Of a stretch of 64,000 nucleotides of DNA, positions 31,092 to 41,700 are shown piece by piece (position 1 is the first letter of the stretch; the number at the start of each line of letters is the position of its first letter). The notes below the pieces were generated by a model. That model was not told the origin of the DNA, searched no databases, and saw only the letters and a program-made list of their open reading frames with translations. The position numbers and the translations under genes are program-made. The DNA comes from Bog-159 sp049511415 (GTDB lineage Bacteria; Acidobacteriota; Terriglobia; Bryobacterales; Bryobacteraceae). Location: NCBI GenBank assembly GCA_049511415.1, contig JBEKYC010000017.1, positions 37,950 through 101,949 of the forward strand, in the 5' to 3' direction.

Positions 31092-33730
31092 TCGCCGAAT
31101 TGGCCCGTCTGGCCGAAGACGAGCGGCGTGAGAAAAACTGGAAACGCTGGGGCCCGTATCTTGCCGAGCGACAGTGGGGCACGGTTCGCGAGGACTATTC
31201 GGCTAATGGCACGTGCTGGGACTACTTTCCACATGACCATGCACGCAGCCGCGCCTACCGCTGGGGCGAGGATGGGCTGCTGGGAATCTGCGACCGCGAA
31301 GGCCGCCTCTGCCTGGCGCTGGCATTGTGGAATGGCCGCGACCCGATTCTCAAAGAGCGGCTGTTCGGACTCTCTGGTCCCGAGGGCAACCATGGCGAAG
31401 ACGTCAAAGAGTGTTACTACTATCTGGATTCCACTCCCACCCACTCCTATCTGAAGGCGCTTTACAAGTATCCGCAGGCAGCTTTCCCCTACGCATCGCT
31501 GCTCGAGGAAAATCGCCGCCGCGGCCGCGAACAGCCCGAATTCGAATTGGAAGATACCGGCGCCTTCGACCAGCAGCGTTATTTCGACATCTTCGTGGAA
31601 TACGCCAAGGCCGCGCCGGACGAATTGGTGGTGCGTATCACCGCCGTAAATCGCGGTCCGGAGCGCGCGCCGCTGGTGTTGCTGCCCACGCTGTGGTTCC
31701 GCAATACCTGGTCGTGGGGACGCAAAGGCGAAGGATACTGGCCGAAACCGAAGATCAGCCGCAGCGGTGAGGCCTCTTTCGCCGCGGAACACGCCTCGCT
31801 GGGCCAGTACACCCTGGAGGCGCCGGGCGCGGCCGAACTTCTCTTCACCGAAAACGAAACAAACATGGAGCGGCTGTTCGGCGTCGCCAGCGGCACGCCA
31901 TACGTGAAGGACGCCTTCCATGCATACGTAATCGAAGGAAAACAGGACCGCGTGAATGCGCAAGCCGAGGGCACCAAAGCCGCGGCGGTCTATCGCCTCG
32001 ACCTGGAGCCCGGCGCGACCGCCGCCATCCGCCTGCGCCTGGCCGCCGGCGGCGCCGCCCAAACCTGGGACGCGGACCAGATCATCGCGCAGCGCCAGAA
32101 AGACGCGGACGAGTTCTACGCCATGTGGCTGCGCAAAGGCTACACCGATGAAACGCGCCGCATCGCCCGCCAGTCCTATGCGGGACTCCTTTGGAATAAG
32201 CAGTTCTTCTATTATTCCGTGCAGCAGTGGCTCGAAGGTGATCCCTCACAGCCTCCGCCTCCGCCGGGGCGCGAACACGGCCGCAATAGCAGTTGGAAGC
32301 ACCTCTACAACCGCGACGTCATTTCCATGCCGGATAACTGGGAATATCCGTGGTATGCGGCGTGGGACCTGGCCTTCCACATGATCCCCTTCGCGCGCGT
32401 CGATCCGCACTACGCCAAGGAACAATTGGTGCTGATGCTGCGTGAATGGTACATGCATCCCAATGGGCAGATGCCGGCGTACGAGTTCGCCTTCGGCGAC
32501 GTGAATCCTCCGGTGCATGCCTGGGCCTGCTGGCGCGTCTACAAGATGACCGGCCCGCGCGGCGGCCGTGACCGCGTCTTTTTGGGGCGTGTCTTTCAGA
32601 AACTGCTGATGAACTTCACTTGGTGGGTGAACCGCAAGGACGTGGAAGGCGAGAACGTCTTTTCCGGCGGATTCCTCGGTCTGGACAACGTGGGCGTCTT
32701 CGACCGCTCGCAGCCGTTGCCGGGCAATCTGCTTCTCGAGCAGGCCGACGGCACCGCCTGGATGGCGTCCTATTGCCTCACCATGCTTTCCATGGCCTTG
32801 GAACTTGCCGCCGAGGACCCGGAGTATGAAGACGTCGCCTCCAAGTTCTTCGAGCACTTCGTCGCCATCGCCAGCGCCATGAATTCGCTGGGCGGCAACG
32901 GTCTGTGGGACGAGGCGGATGGCTTCTATTACGATCAGCTCCGCATGGATCACACCATGCTGCCATTGCGCGTGCGCTCGGCGGTGGGGCTGATGCCGCT
33001 GGTTGCCGTGGAGGTGCTGGACGATCGCGTCATCGAGCGCCTGCCCGGTTTTCGCAAGCGCATGGACTGGTTCCTGAACAACCGTCAGGACCTTTGCCAG
33101 CAGATTTCCTACATGGAGCAGGACGACTCCAACGGCCAAACCCACCGGCTGTTGGCGATTCCGTCGCTCGGCCGCCTGCTGCGCGTGCTCAAGTACGTGC
33201 TGGATGAAAACGAGTTTCTGTCGCCCTACGGCATCCGGTCGCTTTCGAAATTCCATCAGCAGCATCCCTATACTCTGCAGACCGAGGGCGGCGAGCAGCG
33301 CGTGGACTATGAGCCCGCCGAATCCACCAGCGGCATGTTTGGCGGCAATTCCAACTGGCGCGGCCCCATATGGTTCCCCGTCAACTATCTCTGGGTGGAA
33401 GCGCTGGAGCGCTATCACCACTTCTACGGCGATCACCTGCGGGTCGAGTGCCCCACGGGATCCGGGCGCATGATGAACCTGAAACAAGTGGCGGGGGAAA
33501 TCATGTCGCGCCTGTCGCGCATTTTCCTGCGCGGACCCGACGGGCGGGCGCCGTGGCAGAGCACCACCCGATACGCCGAAGACCCCAACTGGCGCGACCT
33601 GACGCTGTTCTACGAGTTCTTCCACGCCGACAACGGCCGCGGTTTGGGGGCCAGCCATCAGACCGGCTGGACCTCGCTGGTCGTCCGCTGCCTGGAAGAC
33701 ATGGCGCGGCGGAATTCCGATAACTCATAG
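31088..33730 (+). CDS. GH63-like glucosidase (MGH1-like glycoside hydrolase)
   Basis: 880 residues from a TTG overlapping the dehydrogenase stop. No signal peptide, so cytoplasmic. The N-terminus (RWGPYLAERQWGTVREDYSANGTCWDYFPHDHARSRAYRWGEDGLLG) and the central (alpha/alpha)6-barrel (MPDNWEYPWYAAWDLAFHMIPFARVDPHYAKEQL, GQMPAYEFAFGDVNPPVHAWACW) resemble the bacterial mannosyl-oligosaccharide-glucosidase-like family (GH63). DLAFH and, toward the C-terminus, NWRGPIWFPVNYLWVEAL contain the expected acidic catalytic environment. Length is normal. Known relatives hydrolyse alpha-glucosides such as glucosylglycerate or mannosylglycerate; which applies here is inference. Co-translated with the dehydrogenase. 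Confidence 0.87.
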   Translation: MIAELARLAEDERREKNWKRWGPYLAERQWGTVREDYSANGTCWDYFPHDHARSRAYRWGEDGLLGICDREGRLCLALALWNGRDPILKERLFGLSGPEGNHGEDVKECYYYLDSTPTHSYLKALYKYPQAAFPYASLLEENRRRGREQPEFELEDTGAFDQQRYFDIFVEYAKAAPDELVVRITAVNRGPERAPLVLLPTLWFRNTWSWGRKGEGYWPKPKISRSGEASFAAEHASLGQYTLEAPGAAELLFTENETNMERLFGVASGTPYVKDAFHAYVIEGKQDRVNAQAEGTKAAAVYRLDLEPGATAAIRLRLAAGGAAQTWDADQIIAQRQKDADEFYAMWLRKGYTDETRRIARQSYAGLLWNKQFFYYSVQQWLEGDPSQPPPPPGREHGRNSSWKHLYNRDVISMPDNWEYPWYAAWDLAFHMIPFARVDPHYAKEQLVLMLREWYMHPNGQMPAYEFAFGDVNPPVHAWACWRVYKMTGPRGGRDRVFLGRVFQKLLMNFTWWVNRKDVEGENVFSGGFLGLDNVGVFDRSQPLPGNLLLEQADGTAWMASYCLTMLSMALELAAEDPEYEDVASKFFEHFVAIASAMNSLGGNGLWDEADGFYYDQLRMDHTMLPLRVRSAVGLMPLVAVEVLDDRVIERLPGFRKRMDWFLNNRQDLCQQISYMEQDDSNGQTHRLLAIPSLGRLLRVLKYVLDENEFLSPYGIRSLSKFHQQHPYTLQTEGGEQRVDYEPAESTSGMFGGNSNWRGPIWFPVNYLWVEALERYHHFYGDHLRVECPTGSGRMMNLKQVAGEIMSRLSRIFLRGPDGRAPWQSTTRYAEDPNWRDLTLFYEFFHADNGRGLGASHQTGWTSLVVRCLEDMARRNSDNS

Positions 33731-33743
33731 CCCGGCGCCGGGC
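33730..33743. terminator. Hairpin between convergent genes, possible bidirectional terminator
   Basis: GCCCGGCGCCGGGC is a perfect 14-base palindrome starting at the last base of the glucosidase stop codon, in the 17-base gap before the convergent FG-GAP gene. There is no T-tract, so it may act as an intrinsic barrier or only reduce read-through. Confidence 0.4.
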
Positions 33744-33747
33744 CGAC

Positions 33748-35910
33748 TTACTCAGTCGTATTCTTGAGGATAGTCACATCGTTGGAACAACTATTGGCGG
33801 TGGCAATGTCCGATAGCCCGTCGCCATTGAAATCGGCTACCGCCAGCGCCGCGGCGCAGCCGCCCACGACCCACTCCTTCTGCGCCTGGAACTTTCCCAG
33901 CCCGTAGTTGAGAAGGATGGAAATCGTGTCGGACGAACCCACTGGCGCCGAGAAGCCTAGCATCGCCAGGTCCACTTTGCCATCGCCGTTGAAATCGCCC
34001 GTCGCCAGTGCGATAGGACTCTGTGCTGGATAGTAGGCGATCCCGCCAAACGAATCCGGGCCGTTTCCCATCACCACCCAAACGCCGCCGTAGGCGCCGC
34101 CGGCCAGATCCGCTCGGCCCTCGCCATTGAAATCCGCCACTGTGACAGGGCCTTCGCCATCGAAATTGTCGACGATATAAAAGTATCCGTGCCCATTGCC
34201 CTGCCAGATGCTGACGTATTCGGCTGTAAAGTAATACCCGAAAATAGCGGTCTGCACCACTAAGTCCGGTATGCCATCGCCGTTGAAATCACCCACCGCC
34301 AGGTACTGCAGAGATCCTTCAGGGCCATTCAGGGGCAACTGCTGGAACGTGCCGTCTCCATTACTCAGCAGTGTCACGGCGCTGCACTGGCAGGCGTTGA
34401 TGACCGCCAGATCCGTCTTTCCATCCCCGTCGAAGTCCGCCGCCACCATCTGACCGTAAACCGGGATGGCGCTCGTCAGGGGTGGTTGGAAACTGCCGTC
34501 GCCATTGCCAAACATGACTGCCACGGCGGTGCTGGAAGCTACCGCCAGATCCAACTTGCCGTCACCATTGAAGTCCCCCACAACTACTGAAATCGGGTCG
34601 CCGATCGTGTCATAAGTAACTTGGGGTTGGAAGGTGCCATCTCCGTTGCCGATCAGGATCGAAACGTTGTTGGAGCCCTTGTTAGCCACCACCAGATCCG
34701 GCTTGCCGTCGCCATTGAAGTCGCCCGTGGCAATTGATGATGGCGCGGTTCCAGCCGGATCGTTCACCATATCGGCCAGGCCGCCGTGACCGTTGTTCGG
34801 CAAAATCGAAACGCCGCCAAAGGCCGCTACCACGAGGTCCAGCTTGCCACCGCCGTTGAAGTCATTGAAGGCGATGGAAGTCGGGAAACTGGGCACATCG
34901 TATGGTTCGGGAGCCTGGAAGGTGCCGTCGCCATTGCCCTTGAGGATCGAGACTGTGTAACCTTCGGTGTTGGTGCTGTAATCGAATTGATTGGCCACGG
35001 CCAGATCCAGATTGCCGTCGCCGTTCACATCCGCCACGACTATCGCGGCGGGCTCGGGACCGGCGTCTACAGTTACCGGCGGCAGAAACGTGCCTCCGCC
35101 GGCCCCCAATAGAATCGAGACTCCCCCGTTGTACAGCGTGACTGCCAGATCCGGCCTTCCATCCTTATTAAAGTCACCGACGGCAATGCTGGTAGGATCA
35201 GTGCCCGCCGGATAACTTACTGCCGGGTTGAATGTGCCGTTGCCCACGCCGAACAGGATGGAGACAGTGCCGGAGCTGTAGTTAGTGACTGCCAGATCCG
35301 GCTTACCATCCCTGTTGAAGTCACCTACCGCCAGATCGCGCGGCGCCGTCCCGACGCCGAAGCTCATGGGCGGCTGAAACGTGCCGTCGCCGTTGCCTAA
35401 TAAGACCGACACGTTATTGGCGCCCGGGTTGGCGGTTGCGATATCCGGAATGCCGTCCCCATTGAAGTCTGCTGTCGCAATGGCGTACGCCTCCGTCCCC
35501 GTGGTGTAAGTGACGGGTGCGCCAAACGTGCCGTCGCCGTTCCCCAGCAGAATCGCAAAGCCCGTGTTGCCCGCCACCGCCAGGTCCAGGTGGCCATCGT
35601 TGTTGAAGTCCGCCGTGATCAGGCTATTCGAATTCAGCCAATCCGAAACGAGTTCGTAGTTTCCGGCGTGTTGCAACCCTCCGCCGGGCTGGCCCAGGTA
35701 GACCTCCACCGAGCAGCAAGGTATGGAGTACGAGTAAACCGTCACCGCCACATCGGGAATGCCGTCCCCATTGAAATCGCCGGTGACTAGGCTGTACGCG
35801 GAAAAGCCCTTGCCCACCGAGTAAGCCCGTGGCGCGTTGAAGTCGATCGCAAAAAGCCCAGCCGGCAATGTCATCAAACCAATCGCGGCAATCGAGAAGG
35901 ACTTATACAT
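33748..35910 (-). CDS. Secreted FG-GAP/VCBS repeat protein (14 repeats)
   Basis: 720 residues; GGAGGGG sits just upstream of the ATG. A signal peptide (MYKSFSIAAIGLMTLPAGLFAI) is followed by 14 repeats of the form GDFNGDGxPDLAV, spaced about 45-55 residues and covering nearly the whole chain. Each holds a DxNxDGxxD calcium loop as in integrin-alpha propellers, so two seven-bladed propellers would account for 14 repeats exactly. Intervening segments read VSILLGNGDGTFQPP. One repeat is degenerate in the calcium loop (NDFNGGGKLDLVV) and one has GEG. These proteins are extracellular and probably bind polysaccharide or another surface. No enzymatic domain. Confidence 0.93.
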   Translation of the reverse strand: MYKSFSIAAIGLMTLPAGLFAIDFNAPRAYSVGKGFSAYSLVTGDFNGDGIPDVAVTVYSYSIPCCSVEVYLGQPGGGLQHAGNYELVSDWLNSNSLITADFNNDGHLDLAVAGNTGFAILLGNGDGTFGAPVTYTTGTEAYAIATADFNGDGIPDIATANPGANNVSVLLGNGDGTFQPPMSFGVGTAPRDLAVGDFNRDGKPDLAVTNYSSGTVSILFGVGNGTFNPAVSYPAGTDPTSIAVGDFNKDGRPDLAVTLYNGGVSILLGAGGGTFLPPVTVDAGPEPAAIVVADVNGDGNLDLAVANQFDYSTNTEGYTVSILKGNGDGTFQAPEPYDVPSFPTSIAFNDFNGGGKLDLVVAAFGGVSILPNNGHGGLADMVNDPAGTAPSSIATGDFNGDGKPDLVVANKGSNNVSILIGNGDGTFQPQVTYDTIGDPISVVVGDFNGDGKLDLAVASSTAVAVMFGNGDGSFQPPLTSAIPVYGQMVAADFDGDGKTDLAVINACQCSAVTLLSNGDGTFQQLPLNGPEGSLQYLAVGDFNGDGIPDLVVQTAIFGYYFTAEYVSIWQGNGHGYFYIVDNFDGEGPVTVADFNGEGRADLAGGAYGGVWVVMGNGPDSFGGIAYYPAQSPIALATGDFNGDGKVDLAMLGFSAPVGSSDTISILLNYGLGKFQAQKEWVVGGCAAALAVADFNGDGLSDIATANSCSNDVTILKNTTE

Positions 35911-36096
35911 TTCCCCTCCAAGTGCGCGTAACTTATGTTAAATGCACAGCGCACATCCACGTCCATGATGGTAACTCCGGTCAGTAAGTGCAGCGCGGAT
36001 ATTTATGAGCGACCGGTACTAGCAAGGGGAGCCGTGCCGCCGAGTCGCCCCGTCTGGCATCGGCGTCGTACTGCCGATGCCGGCGGCGAAGCTAGA

Positions 36097-38643
36097 CTAC
36101 TCGCTCCATTTCAGCAAGCTGGTGCACGGCCGCGTCAGTGGATCGTCGCAATGGTTCGGGCTGATACGGAGCGCGTAGCCCACGCGTCCCGTGCGCTCGG
36201 GCACGATCTCCTTCTCGAAAATCGCCACCGATCCGTTCTGACCCGTGGGCGGCAGGACCATCACTTCGGTATCCTCCAGCCCGCCGTCGGTGCCCACGCG
36301 CCCCATCACCACTTCCACGCGTACTTCGCCCGGTTGCAACCCGGCCAGGTCGATAGCGGCGCGCACCGCCACGGGCCGTTCGCTCAGAATCGGTCCGGGC
36401 GGCGGCGGACCCGCTTCCACGAACCGCACGCGATGCCAAACTTCGCGTACCTTCTGATTCCAGGCGGCCTCCGTCCGCGCTTGGGCGTAGTCGTCCGCGC
36501 TCAGGCGCAAGGCCTCGGTGTGTGCCGGATCGTAGAACTCGCGCGCGTATTCCGACACCATGCGCCGCGAATCGAACTGCGGTGTCAGCCCCATCAGCGA
36601 CTGCTTCACGCGCTTCAGCCAGTCGCGCGGGATCTGGTCGCGCCGCTCGTAAAATAGCGGCACGATCTCGTTCTCCAGCAGGTAATAGATCTCGCTGGCG
36701 TGCAACCCGTCCTGTTCGTCGTTGTAGGTCTCGCGGTCGCCGATGGCCCAGCCGCCGGATATCTCGTACCCTTCGTCGAACCAGCCGTCCAGAATGCTTA
36801 GATTCAACACGCCATTTATGCCCGCTTTCATGCCGCTGGTGCCGCAGGCCTCCTGACCGCGTTTGGGCGTATTCAACCACAGATCCACGCCCTGCACCAT
36901 CTCCCGCGCGACCTTCATATCGTAGTCCTCGATGAAGACCACATGCTTCCACAAGTCGCGATCGCGCGAAAGCTGCACGATATCGCGGATATAAGTCTTG
37001 CCTTCGTTGTCCCGCGGATGCGCCTTGCCCGCGATCACGATCTGCACCGGCATGTCCTTGTTGCACAAAATGCGCTTCAGCCGGTCCACGTCGCGGAACA
37101 GCAGCGTGGCGCGCTTATACGTCGCAAACCGCCGCGCAAACCCGATGGTGAGCGCATTGGGATCGAGCACCTCCTCGGTGTGCCGCATCTCCACGGCGGA
37201 CGCCTGCCGCCGCAGCGCCGACGAGCGCTGCCGCTCGCGCACGAAATTCACCAGGCGCCGCTTCCGCCGCCGATGCACTTCCAGCAGTTCTTCGTCCGGG
37301 ATCTCCTTGATCTGTTCCCAAACCGTCGCATCCGACAGCCGGTCGCGCCAGTCCGGCTGCAGATACTGATCGTAAAGCTGCGCCAGATCGCCGTTCAGCC
37401 AACTGGTCAGATGCACGCCATTGGTCACCGAGCTGATGGGCACTTCCCACACCGGAAGCTGCGGCCACAGGTCATGCCACATCTCCTGCGACACGTCCCG
37501 GTGCAGCTTGCTGACGGCATTCCGGTGCGCGGATGTCTTCAGCGCCAAAATGGCCATCGAAAATCGCTCTTCCCGGTTGCCCGGATCGCCCCGGCCCAGC
37601 GCCATCAACTGATCGAAATCGATCCCGATATCGTTGCAGTAGGCATTAAAGTAGTGGTACATCAATCCCGGATCGAAAAGATCGATGCCGGCCGGCACCG
37701 GCGTGTGCGTCGTGAAGATATTGCTGGCGCGGGTGGCCTCCAGGGCCTCTTCGAAATTCAGCCCATGCTCGCGTTTCAGCAACCGCACCCGCTCCAACGC
37801 CAGAAACGCCGAGTGCCCCTCGTTCATGTGATAGACCGTGGGCTCCAGGCCCAGAGCTTTCAGCGCCCGTAGCCCGCCCACGCCCAGCACGAACTCCTGC
37901 CGCATGCGCGTATCGGTGTCGCCGCCGTAGAGCGAATCCGTGATCCCGCGATCTTGCGGCAGCACGTTTTCCGCAATATTGGTATCCAGGAGAAGCAGCT
38001 TCACCCGTCCTACTTCCATCTTCCATACCTGGATGATCACCTTGCCGGTAGGCAGGCGGACGAAAACTTTAAGATTCTCGCCGTTGGCATCCCGCACCGG
38101 CAGCGCCGGCAACGTATAGAAGTCGTTGGTCGGGTAGCGCTCCTGCTGCCAGCCGTCGGGATTCAACACCTGCCGGAAGTACCCTTGCTGGTACAGCAGG
38201 CCCACGCCCACCAGTGGCAGATTGCAATCGCTGGACGATTTCAGGTGATCGCCGGAGAGCACACCCAGGCCGCCCGAATAAATCGGCAGGCATTCCGAGA
38301 GCCCATATTCCGCCGAAAAATAAGCGATCAACTGCCCGTCGTTGCGCGGCTTGCCGCCCTGCACGTGCGCGTCGTACCGCTGGCACGCGCTGGTATATAG
38401 AGCCAGATAGCGCGGGTCCGCGGCGGCGCGCTGCAAGGTGGCCCGCGAAACCCGCCCGAGCATCAGCACGGGATTGTAATTGCACTCCCGCCACATATTC
38501 GCGTCCAGCCGGCGGAACAGCGCGCGAATTACGGGTTCCCAGGCCCACAGGATGTTATAGGCCAGCTCCGGCATGCGGGAAAGCTGCTCCGGCAAGGCGG
38601 GGCGAACGAGGAATTCACGAATGGGCTGTATACGAAATGGCAT
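36097..38643 (-). CDS. glgP: Alpha-glucan phosphorylase
   Basis: 848 residues. The N-terminal DUF3417-type segment (PALPEQLSRMPELAYNILWAWEPVIRALFRRLD) precedes the phosphorylase GT35 core: YFSAEYGLSECLPIYSGGLGVLSGDHLKSSSDCNLPLVGVGLLYQQGYF, HMNEGHSAF, TNGVH and the pyridoxal-phosphate site EACGTSGMKAGINGVLNLSILDGWFDEGY with the cofactor lysine near residue 604. It converts alpha-1,4-glucan and phosphate to glucose 1-phosphate. Length and the absence of the animal-type N-terminal regulatory region fit the bacterial glgP family, the one of about 850 residues. The C-terminal 140 residues (after about 710) form an extra domain. It lies near glucosidase and glucose dehydrogenase genes. Confidence 0.95.
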   Translation of the reverse strand: MPFRIQPIREFLVRPALPEQLSRMPELAYNILWAWEPVIRALFRRLDANMWRECNYNPVLMLGRVSRATLQRAAADPRYLALYTSACQRYDAHVQGGKPRNDGQLIAYFSAEYGLSECLPIYSGGLGVLSGDHLKSSSDCNLPLVGVGLLYQQGYFRQVLNPDGWQQERYPTNDFYTLPALPVRDANGENLKVFVRLPTGKVIIQVWKMEVGRVKLLLLDTNIAENVLPQDRGITDSLYGGDTDTRMRQEFVLGVGGLRALKALGLEPTVYHMNEGHSAFLALERVRLLKREHGLNFEEALEATRASNIFTTHTPVPAGIDLFDPGLMYHYFNAYCNDIGIDFDQLMALGRGDPGNREERFSMAILALKTSAHRNAVSKLHRDVSQEMWHDLWPQLPVWEVPISSVTNGVHLTSWLNGDLAQLYDQYLQPDWRDRLSDATVWEQIKEIPDEELLEVHRRRKRRLVNFVRERQRSSALRRQASAVEMRHTEEVLDPNALTIGFARRFATYKRATLLFRDVDRLKRILCNKDMPVQIVIAGKAHPRDNEGKTYIRDIVQLSRDRDLWKHVVFIEDYDMKVAREMVQGVDLWLNTPKRGQEACGTSGMKAGINGVLNLSILDGWFDEGYEISGGWAIGDRETYNDEQDGLHASEIYYLLENEIVPLFYERRDQIPRDWLKRVKQSLMGLTPQFDSRRMVSEYAREFYDPAHTEALRLSADDYAQARTEAAWNQKVREVWHRVRFVEAGPPPPGPILSERPVAVRAAIDLAGLQPGEVRVEVVMGRVGTDGGLEDTEVMVLPPTGQNGSVAIFEKEIVPERTGRVGYALRISPNHCDDPLTRPCTSLLKWSE

Positions 38644-38786
38644 CTACAGTGCGCTCTTAAAAGGTGACTCTTTCTAAAATAACGCACTGCGCCTGCCGCT
38701 GCTGGCGGAACTGGCTACTACAGGTATGGTACCGGGTGGAGCGAAGGCCGAAACCGTTTCGCCCCACCCGCTGGTTTGCCGATAAT

Positions 38787-41700
38787 CTACTGCACCGCGA
38801 CCGTCAGCCCCGTTTGGCTGACGACCCCACCCACCATTACCACTACGGGCTGCGGACCCGATGCCGTTCCGCTCGGGATCATGGCGTTCACCTGGAAGAT
38901 GCCGCCTACCAGGCCCGGCGCCGGTCCGGCATACGACACCGGCGCATTTTGTCCGCCGATCGTCACCGTCACCGCCGCCACCAGTTCACCCGTCGAGGTC
39001 AGCGGGTTGAGCGCGCCGTCGATCGAAGCCGGGTTCGTCACACCGCCGCCCGTCCCAAACAACTGGATGATCGAGGGCGCCGCCGCCGGATTCGACGTGC
39101 TGTTGATGCTCGAATCCTGGTTCAGGATGGATCCCTCGCCAGAACCCGCGCCGTTGGCCGCAAACAGCCCGGGCAGCGTCGCCACCACGGGCAGAGAATC
39201 ACCCGCGGAGGTCTGGCCGCCATAGACCACTTGCAGCACCGTGTTGGCATTCGGTCCGCCCACCTTGCTGGCCAGCTCGAACGGCACCAGCGCATTCACC
39301 TGGTTGGCCCAGGCGAACAACACCGGCACCGGCGTGCCGTCGAACAGCACCTGCGTGCCACCGAGTGTGGTCGCCACCGTTCCGCCCGTTGGGGGTGCCG
39401 CGAAGCTCACACCCGTGGACGGTCCCAGATCCGTGCCAAAGATGGAGATTGCCATGCCCGGCGCCACCTTCCCTACCGCGCCGCTGGCCGCGTTGATCAC
39501 GCCCAGAATCGTAGGCTCGGTGACCGTGCCCACGGTCAGAGTAACGATGACCATTTGCGGAACCGACGATCCGGCCGCCGTAAGGTTCACCGTCCCTGTG
39601 TACGTGCCGGCCGTCAGACCCGCCGGATTCACCGACACCGCCAGCGATGCCGGCGTTGTGCCGCTGGCCGGCGACACGCTCAGCCAGGCGGAACCAGCCG
39701 CCGCCGTAAATCCGATCGCGCCGCCCGAACTCCCCAGCATCAGCGTCTGCGGAGCCGGGGCCGGCCCTCCCACCGGCGCTGTGAACGCCAGCGTGCTCGG
39801 TGTGATGGTCAGCACCGATTGACCCGTAATCGTCAGCGTCACCACCACCGTCGCGCCATTTGACGCGCCGATCGCGCTCACGTTGATCGTGCCGGTATAA
39901 GTTCCCGCAGCCAGGCCCGTGGGAACCGCCGTCACCGTCACCGCCCCCGGAGTCGTTCCGTGCGACGGGCTCAATTGCAGCCAGTTGCCCGGCGAGGCGG
40001 CCGAGTAGGTTAGCGTTGCGGCGCCCGTGGATACCGTGAACGTTTGCGCCGCCGGAGCCGATCCGCCGATCTGATAACTGAAAGCCATCGTGGTGGGCGC
40101 TAGCGTCAACGCCGGCTCCGCATTCACCGTCAATATCACCGGTATGTCGAAGGCCGTCACCGACGAACCCACCGCTTTCACCACCACGTCGCCGCTATAA
40201 GTGCCCGCGGCCAGCGATCCCGGACTGACCGTGACCGTCAGGGTCGCCGGAGCGCTCACCGCCGAAGTGACCTGCAACCACTGCACATCCGTGGTCACCG
40301 ATCCCAACGCTACCGTCGTGCCGTTCACCGTCGATAGAGCGATGGTTTGCGCCGCCGGTATCGCGCCGCCCGGCTGGAACGTGAACGTCAGCATCGAAGG
40401 CGATGCCGACAGGTTCGATCCGCTGACCGTCAACTCCACGTAATCCGTCGCCGTCGGCGTTCCCAGCCCCGGCGCGTTGAACGTCAGCACGATCGTGTAG
40501 TAACCCGGAACCACCCCGGCCGCGTTCGCCGTAGCCGTGATGGTTGCCGGCGTCGTGCCGCTCGTCGCGCTGAGCTTCAGCCAACTGGTGTTGCTGGCGC
40601 CCTCAGCGATCGTGAATGCCTGCGCCGACCCATCCGACGCCGTCACCGTAAACGTGGTGGACGTCGGCGCCGACGTGCTGGAGAGCGCAAAGTTGATCGG
40701 CGACGGCGTCACGATCAGGTGACCCGTGCTGATCGTCAGCGTGAACGCCTTGGTAGCCGTGTTGCTGGCGCTGTCGCTCACCTGTACGGTGAACGCGAAC
40801 GGACTGCCCGTAGCCGTGCTGGGCGTGCCGCTGATTACGCCCGTAGAGGCGCTCAGGGTCAATCCCGGAGGCAGAGCCCCGCTCGATATGATCCAGTTGC
40901 TATAGGGCGGTGTGCCGCCCGTGGCCGCCAGTGTCGTCGAATACGGCACTCCCGGCGATCCGCCGGCCAGTGCCGAAGTCGTGATGCTCAGCGGCGTAAT
41001 GATGGTGATCGATAAACTGGCCGTGGCCGTGCCGCTGGCGCTATCCTTCAACGTGACCGTGAAGGAAGAGGCGCCCGCCGTCGTCGGTGTCCCGCTGATC
41101 GTCCCGCTCGAAGCGATCAAGGTGAGGCCCGCCGGCAACGAACCGGCGCTGATCGACCAGGTATAAGGCGGCGTGCCGCCCGCACCGCCCAAGGTCTGCG
41201 AATAGGCCACGCCCACCGACCCGCCAGGTAATGACGTGGTGGTAATCGTGAGCCCCGCGACGATGCTGATCGACAAGTTCGCCGTAGCCGTGCTGCTGGC
41301 CGTATCCTTCACCATCACGGTGAACGGATACGTGCCCGCCGTACTCGGCGTGCCGCCCACAACGCCGGTCGATGGATTCAGGCTGATACCCGGCGGCAGC
41401 GACCCGCCGCTGATCGACCACGTATACGGCGGCGCGCCTCCCGCGGCGCCCAGCGTTTGCGAATAAACCACTCCCAGCGATCCGCCCGGTAAACTCGTCG
41501 TCGTGACGGAAAGAGCCGCCGCGATTACGATGGTGAGCGGTTGCGTAGCCGTCGCGCTGGCGCTGTCCGTCACCTTCACCGTGAACGAATAACTGCCCGC
41601 GGTGCCCGGCACACCCCCGACCACCCCGCTCGAAGGATTCAGGCTGATCCCCGGCGGCAGCGACCCGCTGCTCACCGACCAGGTATACGGCGGCGTTCCG

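Noticed and set aside
32246..33658. Minus-strand frame of 470 codons opposite the GH63-like gene
   Set aside because: Shadow of the glucosidase gene; no motif.
38664..39863. Plus-strand frame of 399 codons opposite the TIGR03437 end of the giant protein
   Set aside because: Arg/His-rich shadow; the minus strand has continuous domain structure.
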